From Pleurodeles waltl (Eukaryota > Chordata > Amphibia > Caudata > Salamandridae), in contig NC_090444.1 in NCBI RefSeq assembly GCF_031143425.1, forward strand, positions 1,536,474,782 to 1,536,538,781: a stretch of 64,000 bases of DNA, read 5' to 3'. A model generated the notes under the pieces. The model saw nothing but the letters and a program-made list of their open reading frames with translations, did not search any database and was not told where the DNA came from. Positions 12,431-23,850 of the stretch are shown in pieces. Position 1 is the stretch's first letter; each line of letters opens with the position of its first letter. A program made the position numbers and the translations under genes.

Positions 12431-12780
12431 AGTTATGATTGGTGGATAGGGCTGAGATTCTGATTGGCTGTTGGTTCTAGGGCTGTGATTGGTGGATAGG
12501 GCTGAGATTCTATTTGGCTGTTGGTTCTAGGGCTGTGATTGGTGGATAGGGCTGGGATTCTGATGGGCTGTTGGTTCTAGGGCTGTGATTGGTGGATAGG
12601 GCTGAGATTCTGATTGGCTGTTGGTTCTAGGGCTGTGATTGGTGGATAGGGCTGGGATTCTGATTGGCTGTTGGTTCTAGGGCTGTGATTGGTGGATATG
12701 GCTGGGATTCTGATTGGCTGTTGGTTCTAGGGCTGTGATTGGTGGATAGGGCTGGGATTCTGATTGGTTGCTGGTTTTAG
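12431..12780 (+). repeat. 50-bp minisatellite, exactly 7 units, CCAAT-box rich
   Basis: Units begin at 12431, 12481, 12531, 12581, 12631, 12681 and 12731 with no length change. The typical unit contains GTGATTGGTGGATAGGG and TGATTGGCTGTTGG, so it holds two inverted CCAAT boxes (ATTGG). Unit 2 and unit 3 have lost one each (ATTTGG and GATGGG), leaving 12 ATTGG in 350 bp. More ATTGG sites flank it at 12407 and 12876. CCAAT boxes are bound by NF-Y, which suggests an enhancer or promoter-proximal role. Confidence 0.9.
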
Positions 12781-12875
12781 GGCTGGGGGCTGTGATTCTT
12801 GGTCAGAAATAGGGCTATGACTGGTGATTAGGGCTGGGTCTCCCAGTAGGTGGCTAAATCAGGGTTTAAAATAGG

Positions 12876-12955
12876 ATTGGCTAGGGTTAGGACCAACTTC
12901 TTATTGGCCGTTAGGGCTATAAAAGGCCAGGATTCAGGACGTCTCAGCCCGGGTG
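12876..12955 (+). promoter_or_regulatory. Probable LINE core promoter (CCAAT + TATA)
   Basis: Inverted CCAAT boxes at 12876-12880 and 12903-12907 precede TATAAAA at 12918-12924. Downstream is GC-rich sequence (CTCAGCCCGGGTGTCG) where initiation about 30 bp after TATA would fall. The placement, just before the ORF1-like zone and downstream of the CCAAT minisatellite, suits a pol II promoter for the LINE. This is inference from sequence layout. Confidence 0.5.
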
Positions 12956-13059
12956 TCGAGGAAAAGGGTGGAGAGGACAAGGGCAGTTGTCTGTTTGGGC
13001 CTGTTCGGGACAGGTAGGGACTAGGGACTAGGGACAGAAATGATGTCCAATTCTCAATG

Positions 13060-14326
13060 GACCAAGAATGGTTCCATCCCCTACACATCCCTCAACATGC
13101 AATCACATATTCTACAAAGGCTTCCAACTCATGCATCACAAACTGACCACAGACAGATTGCATTGCCCCACCACCCAACACAATAACCTACATACAACAC
13201 ATATACACATACCCCCCACAACTACTACAGTCAAACACCTTCATTCTCACAGCAAACACTACTCTGTCCCCTCCCACTAACACTACCTGCCACCACCCAC
13301 ATAATACAAAACTACAACATACATTTCTCTCATTTTCAGTTTCCCAGATACACACTCTCTGCTGATATTAACCAACAACACTATCCGCTGTTCGCTCCAC
13401 ACAGACCACCTGTCATCATAACAATGCCCAAACCCTGCATTCAAACACATCATCTACAAACACTTTTCCCCTCTCCTCACCAATTACACACAACCATACA
13501 ATCCCCACATTTCACTCCACCACACATATTACCCCTTCCGGTCATCTCAACTAATACTTACTTCCCTGACACACACCCATCACCTCTTACACACTTCATA
13601 CATTCATCTCCAAAACACATCAACACCCCATCTAACACTCAAATTCCACTTAGCAGCACTAACTCACATACAAATCCCTCACCAAAAACAACTACACCAA
13701 TAGCCCCTCTCATTATTCCACAAAAACAATACCGACCACAAACATCAGCACATCAAAGCAACACAAACTTACATTACACTCATCGTCATACCCACTCCCA
13801 CCCCCAGGACTACACAAAGGATACAATTTCCATCCTATCTCCACCCCTACCCCCCCACTCTTCACAAACACCTACCTCAAGCACCCCAACCCAGCAACTT
13901 TAATTCACTCGCCTCTCCTCCATTGCACAATTTAGAGCCTTACATCATGATCCACATGCTCCTCCACCACCCCTAACCCATACTCCATCCACACTAAACA
14001 AACGCAAACAAAATAAAAAACATGCCACTCATAGCAACCTTGCATCCCCTTGTCTGTTACATAATAACACTACCCTACAAAAAACACTACACTCCTCATG
14101 GCTCTCTCAGCCACCAAGTCCACCACCCACACACACAGACCCAACAAAATGCCTCCTTAACCTGCTGGAAGAGGAACACTACATTGAAAAGCAAGACTAT
14201 TGTGAGCCTCAAACAGTTATCACAACTAGCAACACTCCTGCTTCAAGCTCACATTACACTACTTACACTTCTACTAAACAAAACAACACTACCACTAACA
14301 CACCTTATCTAAACTGCCAGCTCATA
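13060..14326 (+). pseudogene. LINE ORF1-like C/A-rich region, broken
   Basis: The base composition turns abruptly C/A-rich on the plus strand. Frames at 13068-13280, 13424-13903 and 14022-14312 encode Pro-, Thr-, His- and Ser-rich peptides without a recognised fold. The position between a likely promoter and ORF2 endonuclease suggests ORF1 (nucleic-acid chaperone) remains, but no coiled coil, RRM or zinc knuckle is visible. The composition alone could also come from a 5' UTR. Confidence 0.35.
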
Positions 14327-17117
14327 AATGCTCGATCACTCTCAAAAAACAAGCACCACATCTACGACCTGTTCACAGACACACAACCTGACTTACTATT
14401 CATTACGGAATCCTGGTTGGGAGATGACATGGCACCAGTGTTGCACGAAGCCCTTCCTCCGGGCTATCAAAACATCACACAAAACCGTATAGGCAAGAGA
14501 GGAGGTGGACTAGCTATTATATTCAAACAAGCAATAAACCTCAGTAAAACAGGCAACATCTCCATACAAGGTTGTGAAGCCCTCCTTACCAGATGCCACC
14601 CTACTCCAACTTCCTCCTGTAACTTTCTCCTCCTTTACAGACCTCCACCTAACAACTCCACTTTCCCTGATGCTTTTCTTGACACAGTCTCAAACCTTAT
14701 TACACTATACTCCAATCAATGCATTCTTGGGGATCTAAACATTTGGTTTGACAAACCCAATATGCCCCATCCAAAAGCTATCACCACTGGCCTACTCGCA
14801 TTGAACCTACATCAGATTGTACACAATCCCACACACATCGCTGGTCACATCCTAGATGTCATTTTTGCTAAGCCTGAACTCGTTACTATTCATAGCATCA
14901 CACCAACCACCTGGTCAGACCACCATATGATAACTTTCTGACATACAACTCCACAAATCAACGCACCCCACAACTACTTACATACATACACCTATCGACC
15001 ATGGAGCAAACTCAATTTGAATCACTTAGAAACACAACTAACAGCAAACACAGATCTAGATACAATTAATTCTGTACCAAAACTTTATGAGTGGCTACAG
15101 GAAGCTTTTGATGTCCTAATACCACTCAGAAAAACTAAACACGACAAAAGAAAACCAACACCTTAGAGAAACACAGAACTTAAAAAGATAAAGCAACAAA
15201 TCAGAAAGTTGCAGCGGACCTGGCTCAAAACAAACAACAGTCAAGACAAACTGCAGCTACACAAACTTAACAGAATATACAAATCATCAATCAAAAAAGC
15301 TAAAAAAATATACTACTCAGACAGAATTCAAAATGCTCAATCTACAACCAAGGAATTTTATAAAATTCTCAATGAATTTCGAAAAACCTACATGCATGGA
15401 AGAAAGTCATCCCACCACTCAAGATTTCACCAACAAATTGGCAACTCACTACACAACCAAGGCAGACACACTGGACTCCTATTTAAAACAGAAGAAAACC
15501 ATCAGCACCAACCCCTTTACTAAAATACACTCTAAGAATAAACCATCCCAACCTCTACAGTCCTTCAAACAAATATCCCAGGATGAATTTATGGATTTGG
15601 TCAAAGCAAGCAGACCTTCTGGTTGCCCTTCTGACCCTTGCCCACCACAAATCTTCAAGAACATCCTGCTATCTACTTCTGCTGCCACACCTGTAAGAAG
15701 AATCATCAACAACTCTTTAACTTCAGGAACTTTTCCTGCAAACATGAAAAAGGCATACATACGACCATTATTAAAGAAAACAAACCTAGACCCGCAAGAC
15801 CCCAACAACTACAGACCAATCACAAATGGACCTTTCCTGGGCAAATTGATAGAAATAGCAGCATTCGCCCAGATGTCACAATTCATTGAAGACAATTCTA
15901 TACTTTCAGACTTCCAAACTGGATTCCACCCAGGAAGAAGCACTGAATCAGCACTCATGGCCATCTGGGACGATCTTAAAAACACAGTCGACCGAAATGG
16001 AGTTGCTGCACTACTTCTCTTGGACCTCTCAGCTGCCGTTGATACGGTTGACCATGAACCCTAACTCAAAGACTCCACGAAGCCGGCATACAAGGGATTG
16101 CTCTCGACTGGTTTACTTCCTATCTCCAAAAAAGAGCGAATATCATCCACTCGCCCCCCTTCTCGTCCGAACCCTACCTCACAAAAGCAGGGGTCCCCCA
16201 AGGGTCAATCATCTCACCTTTGCTTTTCAACATCTACATGATATCTTTACCAGAACTGATCAATGATTTCCATCTCACATGCTACAATATGCAGATGACA
16301 CACAAATACTACTTAAATTAGAAGACCCCAAAAACATTGAAAACTCACAAATCTTCAGTTGCCTCAGAGCCGTTGATCAGTGGATGACCTGGAGCCATCT
16401 CAAACTAAACACCTCCAAAACAGAAATACTCATATGTGGTGACTGGAAACATTATGACCCTCTGTGCGTCTGGCCTGACGATCTCGGACCACCTCCTCAA
16501 TTATCCAAGGAAGTGAAAAACCCTTGAATCACCATGGATTCCAAGCTAACTATGAATGCCCAAGTAGACAAATTAGCACGCACAAGCTTCATCACCTTAA
16601 AGACTTTACGACGCATCTTCCCCCACCTCGGATTTCCACACAAGGTGCAAGCTACTATCTCGCTTGTACTATCCAAACTGGATTATGCCAATAGCATCTA
16701 CCATGGATCATCTCTATCTGTTATGAAAAAACTACAACGTATCCAGAATTCCGCAGCCAGACTACTACTACATATAAAGCCCCAAGCCCACATCTCCCCT
16801 GCCTTGAGAGCACTACACTGGTTACCTTTGCCAGACGATGCACTTTCAAGCTGCTTTGTATCACCCACAAAGCTATACATGGAACAGGACCGCTTTTTAT
16901 CAGAAAGAAAATTACCAAATACATCCAACAAAGAACCCTCCGCTCAAGACTGGCACCCCGCCTTAGAACACCACCATACAAGAAAAAGACTATAGGTGGT
17001 ACATCCTTCTCCGTCCAAGCAGCCAAACTATGGAATTCATTACCCCCAACTATAAGAGCCACAGATAACTTTCTTGTCTTCAGAAAACTACTCAAGAGTT
17101 GGCTCTTTCCTTCATAA
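14327..17117 (+). pseudogene. L2-type LINE ORF2 (endonuclease-reverse transcriptase), broken
   Basis: ORF2 nicks target DNA and reverse-transcribes the LINE RNA. The AP-endonuclease begins near NARSLSKN (14327), continues with ITESWLGDD, RGGGLAI, LGDLN, and ends with the WSDHH motif before a stop at about 14939. A linker follows with a stop near 15163 and a frame change around 15380. The reverse transcriptase shows LDLSAA near 16020 (the next D-containing motif is altered by substitution), the catalytic YADDTQ at 16288-16305, then LSKLDYANSIYHG and QNSAARLL near 16670-16760. The reading frame closes after a KSWLFPS-like end with TAA at 17115-17117. At least five stops or shifts make it inactive. 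Most catalytic motifs survive, so decay is moderate. Confidence 0.85.
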
Positions 17118-17317
17118 CCACCTTTTTCAAACAACTATGAACTGCATATGTCTATGTGGATAAATATATTTTCAGATTATTTGTATATTTCTATTTATTT
17201 ATAGTTTCTTTGGAAAATATGTATTGCTACTGTCATAACAATAAAATACACACACACTCTTTAAACCTGTCTAAGTATTTTTTACCCATGATTCTAATTA
17301 TGCATTGTATGTGCATA

Positions 17318-17331
17318 TGTGTGTGTATTCA

Positions 17332-17413
<82 letters not shown>

Positions 17414-17435
17414 TATATGTGTATGCATGTGTATA
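17318..17435. repeat. (GT)n(AT)n microsatellite
   Basis: A GT run (about 17332-17352) passes directly into about 28 AT repeats (17353-17409), inside the LINE 3' UTR. The Tyr-Ile peptides read from it are not coding. Confidence 0.95.
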
Positions 17436-18004
17436 TGTTGTTTCTGTGCTTGGCATGTTCGTGGATCATTGCATGGCTCCTGGTTTTTTGGGTTGTTATA
17501 CTAGATATCTATGAATTCCTGCTCTCATCCTATCACACTTATCTACTCATCACTCTTATATCATGTCTCTATCAAACTATCCTCCATTCTCACTCTGAGT
17601 CATCCCTTCTACCACTTTCATCTCCTAAATATCTCTGCCTAAGCTCTTCCCTCCACCTCCACATCTAACTCACCAAACCTCACTCTACCTCTGTGACCTC
17701 CCACACAACCCTACTAAATTCTCCTGCATTCATCTCACCCTGCTACTATGCTCTCCCTAACCCTTCCACATACTCTTCCCCCTCCGTCCCCCTTTATTCA
17801 TCCCAAGCCTTTGGGTTGAGTAAATGAAGGATATACTCCCAATTAACACTTCTGGATTTCTTTCCTCCTCCACCCCTCCATTACTCCAGTCAATCTAACT
17901 AACAAACTCTCATATCCACGGCTCAAATTAACTCATAATAATACTAAAAATATACTCATTATTAAACTATACTAATCCATCACTAATTCTTGTTGGCTTC
18001 CGGA

Positions 18005-18096
18005 GTAGCGTGCTACTCATCAAAAAAGCGCTTAGACGCCTCGTCAGGGGTAGTAAGCGCTATATAAATACGATTACAATACAATACAATACAATT
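18005..18096 (+). other. LINE 3' end: hairpin and (ACAAT)n tail
   Basis: AGTAGC-GT-GCTACT (18004-18017) forms a perfect 6-bp hairpin. It is followed by AAGCGCTTAGACGCC ... GTAAGCGCTATATAAATAC and then (ACAAT)n from about 18076. A conserved 3' stem followed by a short microsatellite is how CR1/L2 reverse transcriptases recognise their own RNA. This fixes orientation and the 3' boundary. Confidence 0.75.
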
Positions 18097-18467
18097 GTGT
18101 GTGAAATCCTCCTTGGATTTGTGTACAATGAATGTTGTGTTGTTTTTTGTGCAATTTTCTTTTGTTTTTCATTTCTAATGGGATATTGTTGGTGCTTGCT
18201 GTGTCTGTGCAGAGTAGGCGCAGGTGATCATGAGTAGCTGTCTCTGGCAAGTGAGTGGTATTGTATTCAAGTATAGAGGTTTGTGTTTGCTTGACTTTTT
18301 CTTCCAGGTTACTATACACCAGTAATTTTACTTTCTGTTTGTTAAAGCAACACTTTGTTTATTACTAATTTTACACAGTGTTGGTTATTGTTGACTTGTT
18401 TATCAAGTTACTTTTATTAGTAGGAATTATGGCTAGCCTCAGGATTACCACTCCGTAGGTTGTTGGT
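18097..18467 (+). other. Leader region before the piggyBac transposase remnant
   Basis: T-rich DNA between the LINE tail and the first transposase-like frame. By position it is 5' UTR of the piggyBac element; nothing in it identifies it independently. Confidence 0.3.
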
Positions 18468-19990
18468 ATGCTTTTCGAATCTTCCTCTGACCATGGTTAT
18501 GAGACCGACACTGCATCTGAGGCAGAGAAGGAAGTACAATATTCAGACAGTGAATTGTCTGTCCAAGAGGAATCATCTGATGATGAAGGCACTCTCAGTG
18601 CCAAGGAAGTGACTCTTTTAAAGAAGGACACTGATGTGGCGATCAGGCATTTGGATTGCAGTCTGAGCTGAAAGACTTTCCATCAGAAGATCTGAACTCT
18701 AGGTTGCCCCACACATGGTGCAGCTGGCGTTGCCTGCCTTTACTGTTGTTGCAGGGTGTAGAGTAAACACTGAAAACCTTTTGCCTATAAATTTCTTTCA
18801 ACTGTTTATGGATGATCTATTTTTGGATGAGATTGTTGACCAGGCCAATCTATATGCTGAACAGTATTTGAGTAACAGCAGTGCCAAAGTTAATCCACAA
18901 TCTAGACCTACCTGGTGGACTCCCAATAATCTGGATGAGTTTGGCCTGTCCTTGATCACTTTGTACATCGATTTTCATTGATCTATTTTTCCAGAGAAAG
19001 CAATAGCTGTAAATGAGTCTTTGGTCTTGACCAAAGACTGTTTGGTTTATAGGCAGTACATTCATAGCAAGAGGGCACGTTATGGAATTAAGATGCATAT
19101 GCTGTCTGAGAGTAGTACTGTCTATTGCTATAATTTCAGCGTATACACTGGTAGGATTCCTCTATTGTCCCCCCTGGTTGCCCGTCTACTTTCAGAGTTA
19201 GTGAGAAAATTATGTGGCAACTTGGTAGAGAACTTTATAACAAAGGTCACCATTTATACGTAGTTAACTTGTACACTGATGTGCAATTGTTCAGGGAATT
19301 GGTCCAATGTTGCTTGTGACACAGACCTCGCTGACTGTAAAGGTTAACCCAAAAAAGCTTATTTGTAAAAAAAACTTCAGAGGGGACAATGCAGTGACTT
19401 GAGTAGTGATGAACGTCTAGCTGTGAAATTTGCAGACAGGAGAGATGTCTACAAGCTGACTACCATGCATGATGAAAGCACTTCACCTGTGACTGAGGCC
19501 AGGTTGCTGAAGTATGCAAACCTGTGTGCATTTTACACTACAATAAGCACATGGGTGGTGTAGATAGAGTAGATAAGAGATTGGAACCTTACACTGCTAT
19601 TCGTACAGCCTACATTTCATAAAATAAGTTGGCTATCCATTTGTTTAATCTAGCAACCTTCAATGCTTTTGTTGCATTCAAAGAGTGTTCTCCAGGGTCA
19701 AAGATTACATTTATTCAGTTTCAGCAGTCTGAGAACGGCAGCATTGTTCTAGTGGAACAGGCATGTGTTCCTTGAATTGGAGTGATAGAGGATGTGGCTA
19801 GATTCAAAGACTGCCATTTTCCTGATTACATTCCTCCCACACCTAAAACAAACAATCCCTGTGGAAGATTGCAGAGTCTGTATCTGAAGAGGCATGTGGA
19901 AGGAGAGTCGTCTGTACTTCTCGAAGTGTCCTTATAAAGCTGGGCTGTGTGTGCCCACATGTTTTAAATTGTACCACATGCAACAGAGTT
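18468..19990 (+). pseudogene. piggyBac-type transposase, decayed
   Basis: Cut-and-paste transposase of TTAA elements. An acidic N-terminal frame (ESSSDHGYETDTASEAE, 18468-18671) is typical of the family. Then come LFLDEIVDQANLYAEQYL (about 18810-18870), RQYIHSKRARYGIKMHML (about 19045-19100), LVRKLCGNLVE (about 19200), a DRRDVYKLTTMHDES block (about 19435-19480), a GGVDRVDKRLEP block (about 19555-19590) and a C-terminal Cys-rich tail (about 19880-19985). The frame is broken by several stops and shifts. By alignment in mind to the family, the first catalytic Asp appears as Asn (VNESLV) and the second as Val (VVNLYTD); the third is kept. It could not be active. Confidence 0.8.
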
Positions 19991-20170
19991 ATATGGAGCC
20001 ACCATGGCCACAAAAGTGAACTGACTGCTCTGTATTGTTTTTATTTTTGTTCAGATTTCACAGCTAGCATTAGTGTGATGTATTTAGTTAGAGCTCTTGT
20101 GTTTGTAGTTATAATTTGTGTTTACTTTCAATTGGTTTGTGTTTTCTTTTTGTTAGAAAAATGTGATAGT

Positions 20171-20392
20171 GGTGTGCGTGGACTGGTGCTTGGCTGGCAG
20201 AGTGTGTGGACTGGTGCTTGGCTGGTGGGGTGTGTGGACTGGCGCTTGGCTGGCAGTGTGCATGTACTGGCACTTGGCTGGTGGTGTTTGTGAGCTGGTG
20301 CTTGCTGGTGGTGTATGAGCTGCCGCTTTGCTGGCTGTATGTGTGAGCTGGCATTTGGCTGGTGGTTTGTGAGTAGTGCCTTGCTGCTGGTC
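20171..20392 (+). repeat. 31-bp minisatellite, about 7-8 copies
   Basis: The unit GTGTGGACTGGTGCTTGGCTGG and variants repeats without gap. Peptides read on the minus strand (QAPVHTHCQPS-like) are a by-product of the periodicity. The same unit occurs at 8935-9105. Confidence 0.85.
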
Positions 20393-20545
20393 ACTACACA
20401 AACTGCTAGCCAAACACCAGTCCACACACTCCATCAGCCGGTGTGATTGCTGTGTCATGCATGTGGGTGTATGAAAGTGATGAGCCCTTGACTGGAGCTG
20501 TCTATTGATGTACGTGTTGTTATGTTCGAGGCTTGCAACTGGTGG

Positions 20546-21195
20546 TGTGAATGGCCTTTTGTGTGTCACGTATGAAAGGTGTTGAATGGCCTGTAAAGTG
20601 GTTGGTGCCTTGATGTGGCTTTACAGCTCACAAGCTCTGAGGCATTGGTTCAGTTTTTTAACCTTTTTATTACTAACAGTGTATTTAATTTTTGTGAAAT
20701 CTCTTGCTAATAACATTTTACATTTTCAACCTTCTCTCATCAGTGTGCCGAATCCATCCACTATGTGTTTGTACTTGAGGAATAGATGGTTTTGCAGTAA
20801 TATTTGTCTTTTGTGTCTTTCTCTGCCAGGGTGTACTTTTTTTTCTCTACATTGTCCGTTGTTGTCAGTGTTGAAATGTGCTGGGCCCTCAGCTGGCATG
20901 TGAATGCTTTTGTGTGTGTCACATATGAAATGTGTGAGAATGGCTTGTCAAGAGGTTGGTGTCTTGACACAGCTTTAGAGCTCACGAGATGTGTCATTGT
21001 TTCGATTTTTTAACCTTTCAATTATTAAAACTTTATTTCATTTTTGTGTAATCTCTTGTTAATAAAATTTTATATTTAGAACCTTCACTCACCCTTGTGC
21101 CAAACCCAACCAGTATGTGTGTGCACTTGAGCAATAGATGGTTGTGCGTAATATTTGTCTTTTTGGTCTTTCTCTGCCAGGATGTACATTGTTTC
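20546..21195 (+). repeat. Direct duplication, about 354-bp period
   Basis: TGTGAATGGCCTTTTGTGTG near 20546 is matched by TGTGAATGCTTTTGTGTG near 20900. Both halves share GAATGGC-TGT, CTCAC-AG, TTTTTTAACCTTT, AATCTCTTG-TAATAA, and end in CTTTCTCTGCCAGG-TGTAC. The halves have diverged by substitutions and small indels. Confidence 0.8.
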
Positions 21196-21227
21196 TAGGG
21201 AAAATCTACCAACTCTACATATTTTCA

Positions 21228-23850
21228 TAAACTAGACACCCAGGAGAGTACAGGGTGGTGTGCCTCTCGTGGATCCCAAGAAGATGTCTTGCCCACAACG
21301 CTCTGCAACCCTCAAATTGTGACTAAAATCATGTCTTCCTTGCATTTCTGTGCAATATTCTTCAGAATCAGAAGAAAACCACAAAATTCCCACCACCCAG
21401 CATTTCCCCACTTGTCCTAATAAAAATGCTGCCCCATGTGTGTGAATGGGTCTAGTGCCCGTGACAGGATATGATCAAACTAACATCAATGGGAGGCTTC
21501 ACAAAGGGACTCTAGTTGACCTTGCTTTGATTTCTTATGGTGCAGGCACTATGATGTACCATTTTTATAGGGAGACTTTGGGAAATGCTGGGAGGAAGGA
21601 CGTTTGTGGCTCCGCACGGATTCTAGAATTTTACATCACAGAAATGTGAGGAAAATGTGTTTTTAGTCAGAGTTTGAGGTTTTTAAGCGATTCTGGGTAA
21701 CAAAACATGGCAAGACCCACACACGTCATCCACCCGGGTAATCCCTAGGTGTTTAGTTTTCAAGAAGGTTCATGGTGGCTCGATTTCTCTAGGTGCCAGC
21801 TGAGCTAGGGTCCAAATCGTAGAGCTTCTCACAGTGGGTGGAAAAATTGCACATTGCATTTTGGGCTGTTTCCTGTCACTGGCACTAGGCATGCCCACAC
21901 AAATAAGGTACTACTCGTACTGGGTGGAAGGAAAGTTGTGGCTCCCCATGAATTCTAGAACTTTCCATCATAGAAATGTGAGGAAAATGTGTTTTTTTGG
22001 TGAAAGTCTGTGGTTTGCAAGACATTCTAGGTAACAAAACTTGGCAAGAGCCACACAAATCAGCCCACCCTAGATAACCCTAGGTGTCTAGTTTTAAAAA
22101 ATGTACATGTTAGCTAGGTTTCCCTAGGTGCCAGCTGATCTAGGGTACAAACGCTAGAACTACCCACATTGGAAAAAGAGGGTCAGTTTTAGGTGGAAAA
22201 ATGTGCAGCATATATGTTGTGTTTTGAGCCATTTCCTGTCACTGGCACTAGGTATACCCACACATTTAAGGTACCATTTTATCAGGAGACTTGAGAAAAT
22301 GCTGAGTGAAAAGATGTGTTGCTCCATGCGATTTCTAGAACTTTCCATTACAGAAATGTGAGGAAAATGTGTTTTTTTAGTGAAAGTTGAAGGTTTGCAA
22401 GGGATTCTGGGTAATAAAACGTGGTGAAAGCCATGCAAGTCAGCCCATCCTAGACACCTCTAGCTGTCTAGTTAAAAAAAATGATCAGGTTGGTTTGGTT
22501 TCCGTGTGTGCCAGCTGACCTAGAATCCAAGATCTACAGCTATACACATTGAAAAATATACTGCATCCATGTTGCCATTTGGGCCTTTTCCTGTCATCAG
22601 CACTAGGTATACCCACACAAGTGAGGTACCATTCTTATTGGGAAACTTGAGGTAGTGCCAGTTGGAAGGAAGTTGTTGGCTCCCCGTGGATTCCAGAACT
22701 TTCCATTACAGAAATGTAAGAGAAATGTTTTATTTAAGTCAAAGTCTGTGGTTTGCCAGGCATTCTGAGTAACAAAACGTGGCCACAGCCACACAAGTCA
22801 GCCCATCCTAGATACCCCCAGGTGTCTAGTTTTCAAAAATGTACATGTTGGCTAGGTTTCCCTAGGTTCCAGCTGACCGAGGGTCTAAAAGCTAGAGCTG
22901 CCCATATTCGAAAAAGAGGGTCAATTGTGGGTGGAAATATGTGCGGCCTTTATGATATGTTTTGGGCTGTTTCCTGTCACAGCACTAGGTATACCCACAC
23001 AAGTGAGGTACCATTTTTGTAGGGAGATTTGGGGGAATGCCCGGTGGAAGGAGGTTTGTGTGTCCCCTCAGATTGCAGAACTTTCCATCACAGAAATGTG
23101 AGGAAAATGTGTTTTTTTCTCAAGGTTTGAGGTTTGCAGGGGATTCTGGGTAAAAGAAATATGGTGTGAGCCATGCAATTCAGCCCACTTTGGATACCTC
23201 TTGGTGTCTATCTTTCAATTATGTACAAGTTGGCTGGGTTTCCCTGGATGCCGGCTGAGCTAGGGGCCAAAATCTTGAGCTACCCAGTTTGGGAAAAAAG
23301 GGTCAGTTTTCGGTGGAAAAATGTGCTGCGTCCATGTTGCGTTCTGGGCTGTTTCCTGTCACAGCCAAGTGCCTGTGACAGGAAACAGCCCAGAACGCAA
23401 CATGGACTTCCTAAACAAGTGAGGTACTATTCTTATTGGGAGACTTGGGGGAATGCTGGGTGGAAGGAGGTTTATGGCTCCCCACTGATTCCAGAACTTT
23501 CCATCACAGAAATGTGAAGAAAATGTGCTTTTTAGAGAACTTTGGTGGTTTGCAAGGCATTCTGGGTAACAAAACGTGGCAAGAGCCACACAAGTCAGCC
23601 CACCCTAGATACCCCTAGGTGCCTAGTTTTAAAAAATGTACATGTTGGCTAGGTTTCCGTAGATGCCAGCTGATCCAGGGCCCAAAAGCTAGAGCTACAA
23701 ACATTGGAAAAAGAAGGTCAGTTTTGGGTGGAAAAATGTGCTGCGTCAATGTTGTATTTATGGATATTTCCTGTCACAGTCACTAGGTTTAACCACAGAA
23801 GTGAGATACCATTTTTCTCGGGAGACTTGTTGGAGCATAGAATAGAAGAA
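21228..23850 (+). repeat. Tandem repeat, about 350-410-bp unit, 6-7 copies, first one inverted
   Basis: Landmarks GGGCTGTTTCCTGTCAC, ACTAGGTATACCCACACAAG, GAGGTACC, GGGAGACTTG, TTTCCATCACAGAAATGTGAG, GATTCTGGGTAACAAAACGTGG and CCTAGGTGTCTAG recur in that order. The first landmark falls near 21861, 22220, 22572, 22962, 23345 and 23757. The stretch 21228-21470 carries the same landmarks in reverse complement (ACTAGACACC first, GTGACAGG last), so the array opens with an inverted unit. It lies in the 3' part of the piggyBac composite. Confidence 0.85.
23330..23407. repeat. Perfect inverted repeat, 35-bp arms, 8-bp loop
   Basis: The arm starting GTCCATGTTGCGTTCTGGG (23330) is mirrored without mismatch by the arm ending GCAACATGGAC (23407). 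The arms are 23330-23364 and 23373-23407; the loop is CCAAGTGC. It sits at the start of one roughly 360-bp unit, which is otherwise direct. Confidence 0.95.

Larger units (their letters stand above)
10383..18096 (+). mobile_element. L2-clade (CR1 superfamily) LINE with repeated 5' region, degenerate
   Basis: In order the block holds: three roughly 680-bp tandem copies, a 50-bp CCAAT-rich minisatellite, a TATA box, a C/A-rich ORF1-like zone, a broken ORF2 with AP endonuclease and reverse transcriptase, a 3' UTR with a compact hairpin, and a short ACAAT repeat tail. A short-repeat tail rather than poly(A) and this ORF2 type are usual for the CR1/L2 group. The 3' end is firm. The 5' limit is inferred: the 680-bp repeats might be a separate satellite. 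No clear target duplication was found. Confidence 0.6.

Noticed and set aside
17156..17514. Tyr-Ile-rich open frames
   Set aside because: Read through the (GT)n(AT)n microsatellite.
20109..20569. His/Thr/Pro/Ser-rich minus-strand frames
   Set aside because: Produced by the 31-bp minisatellite; all three frames give similar periodic peptides.
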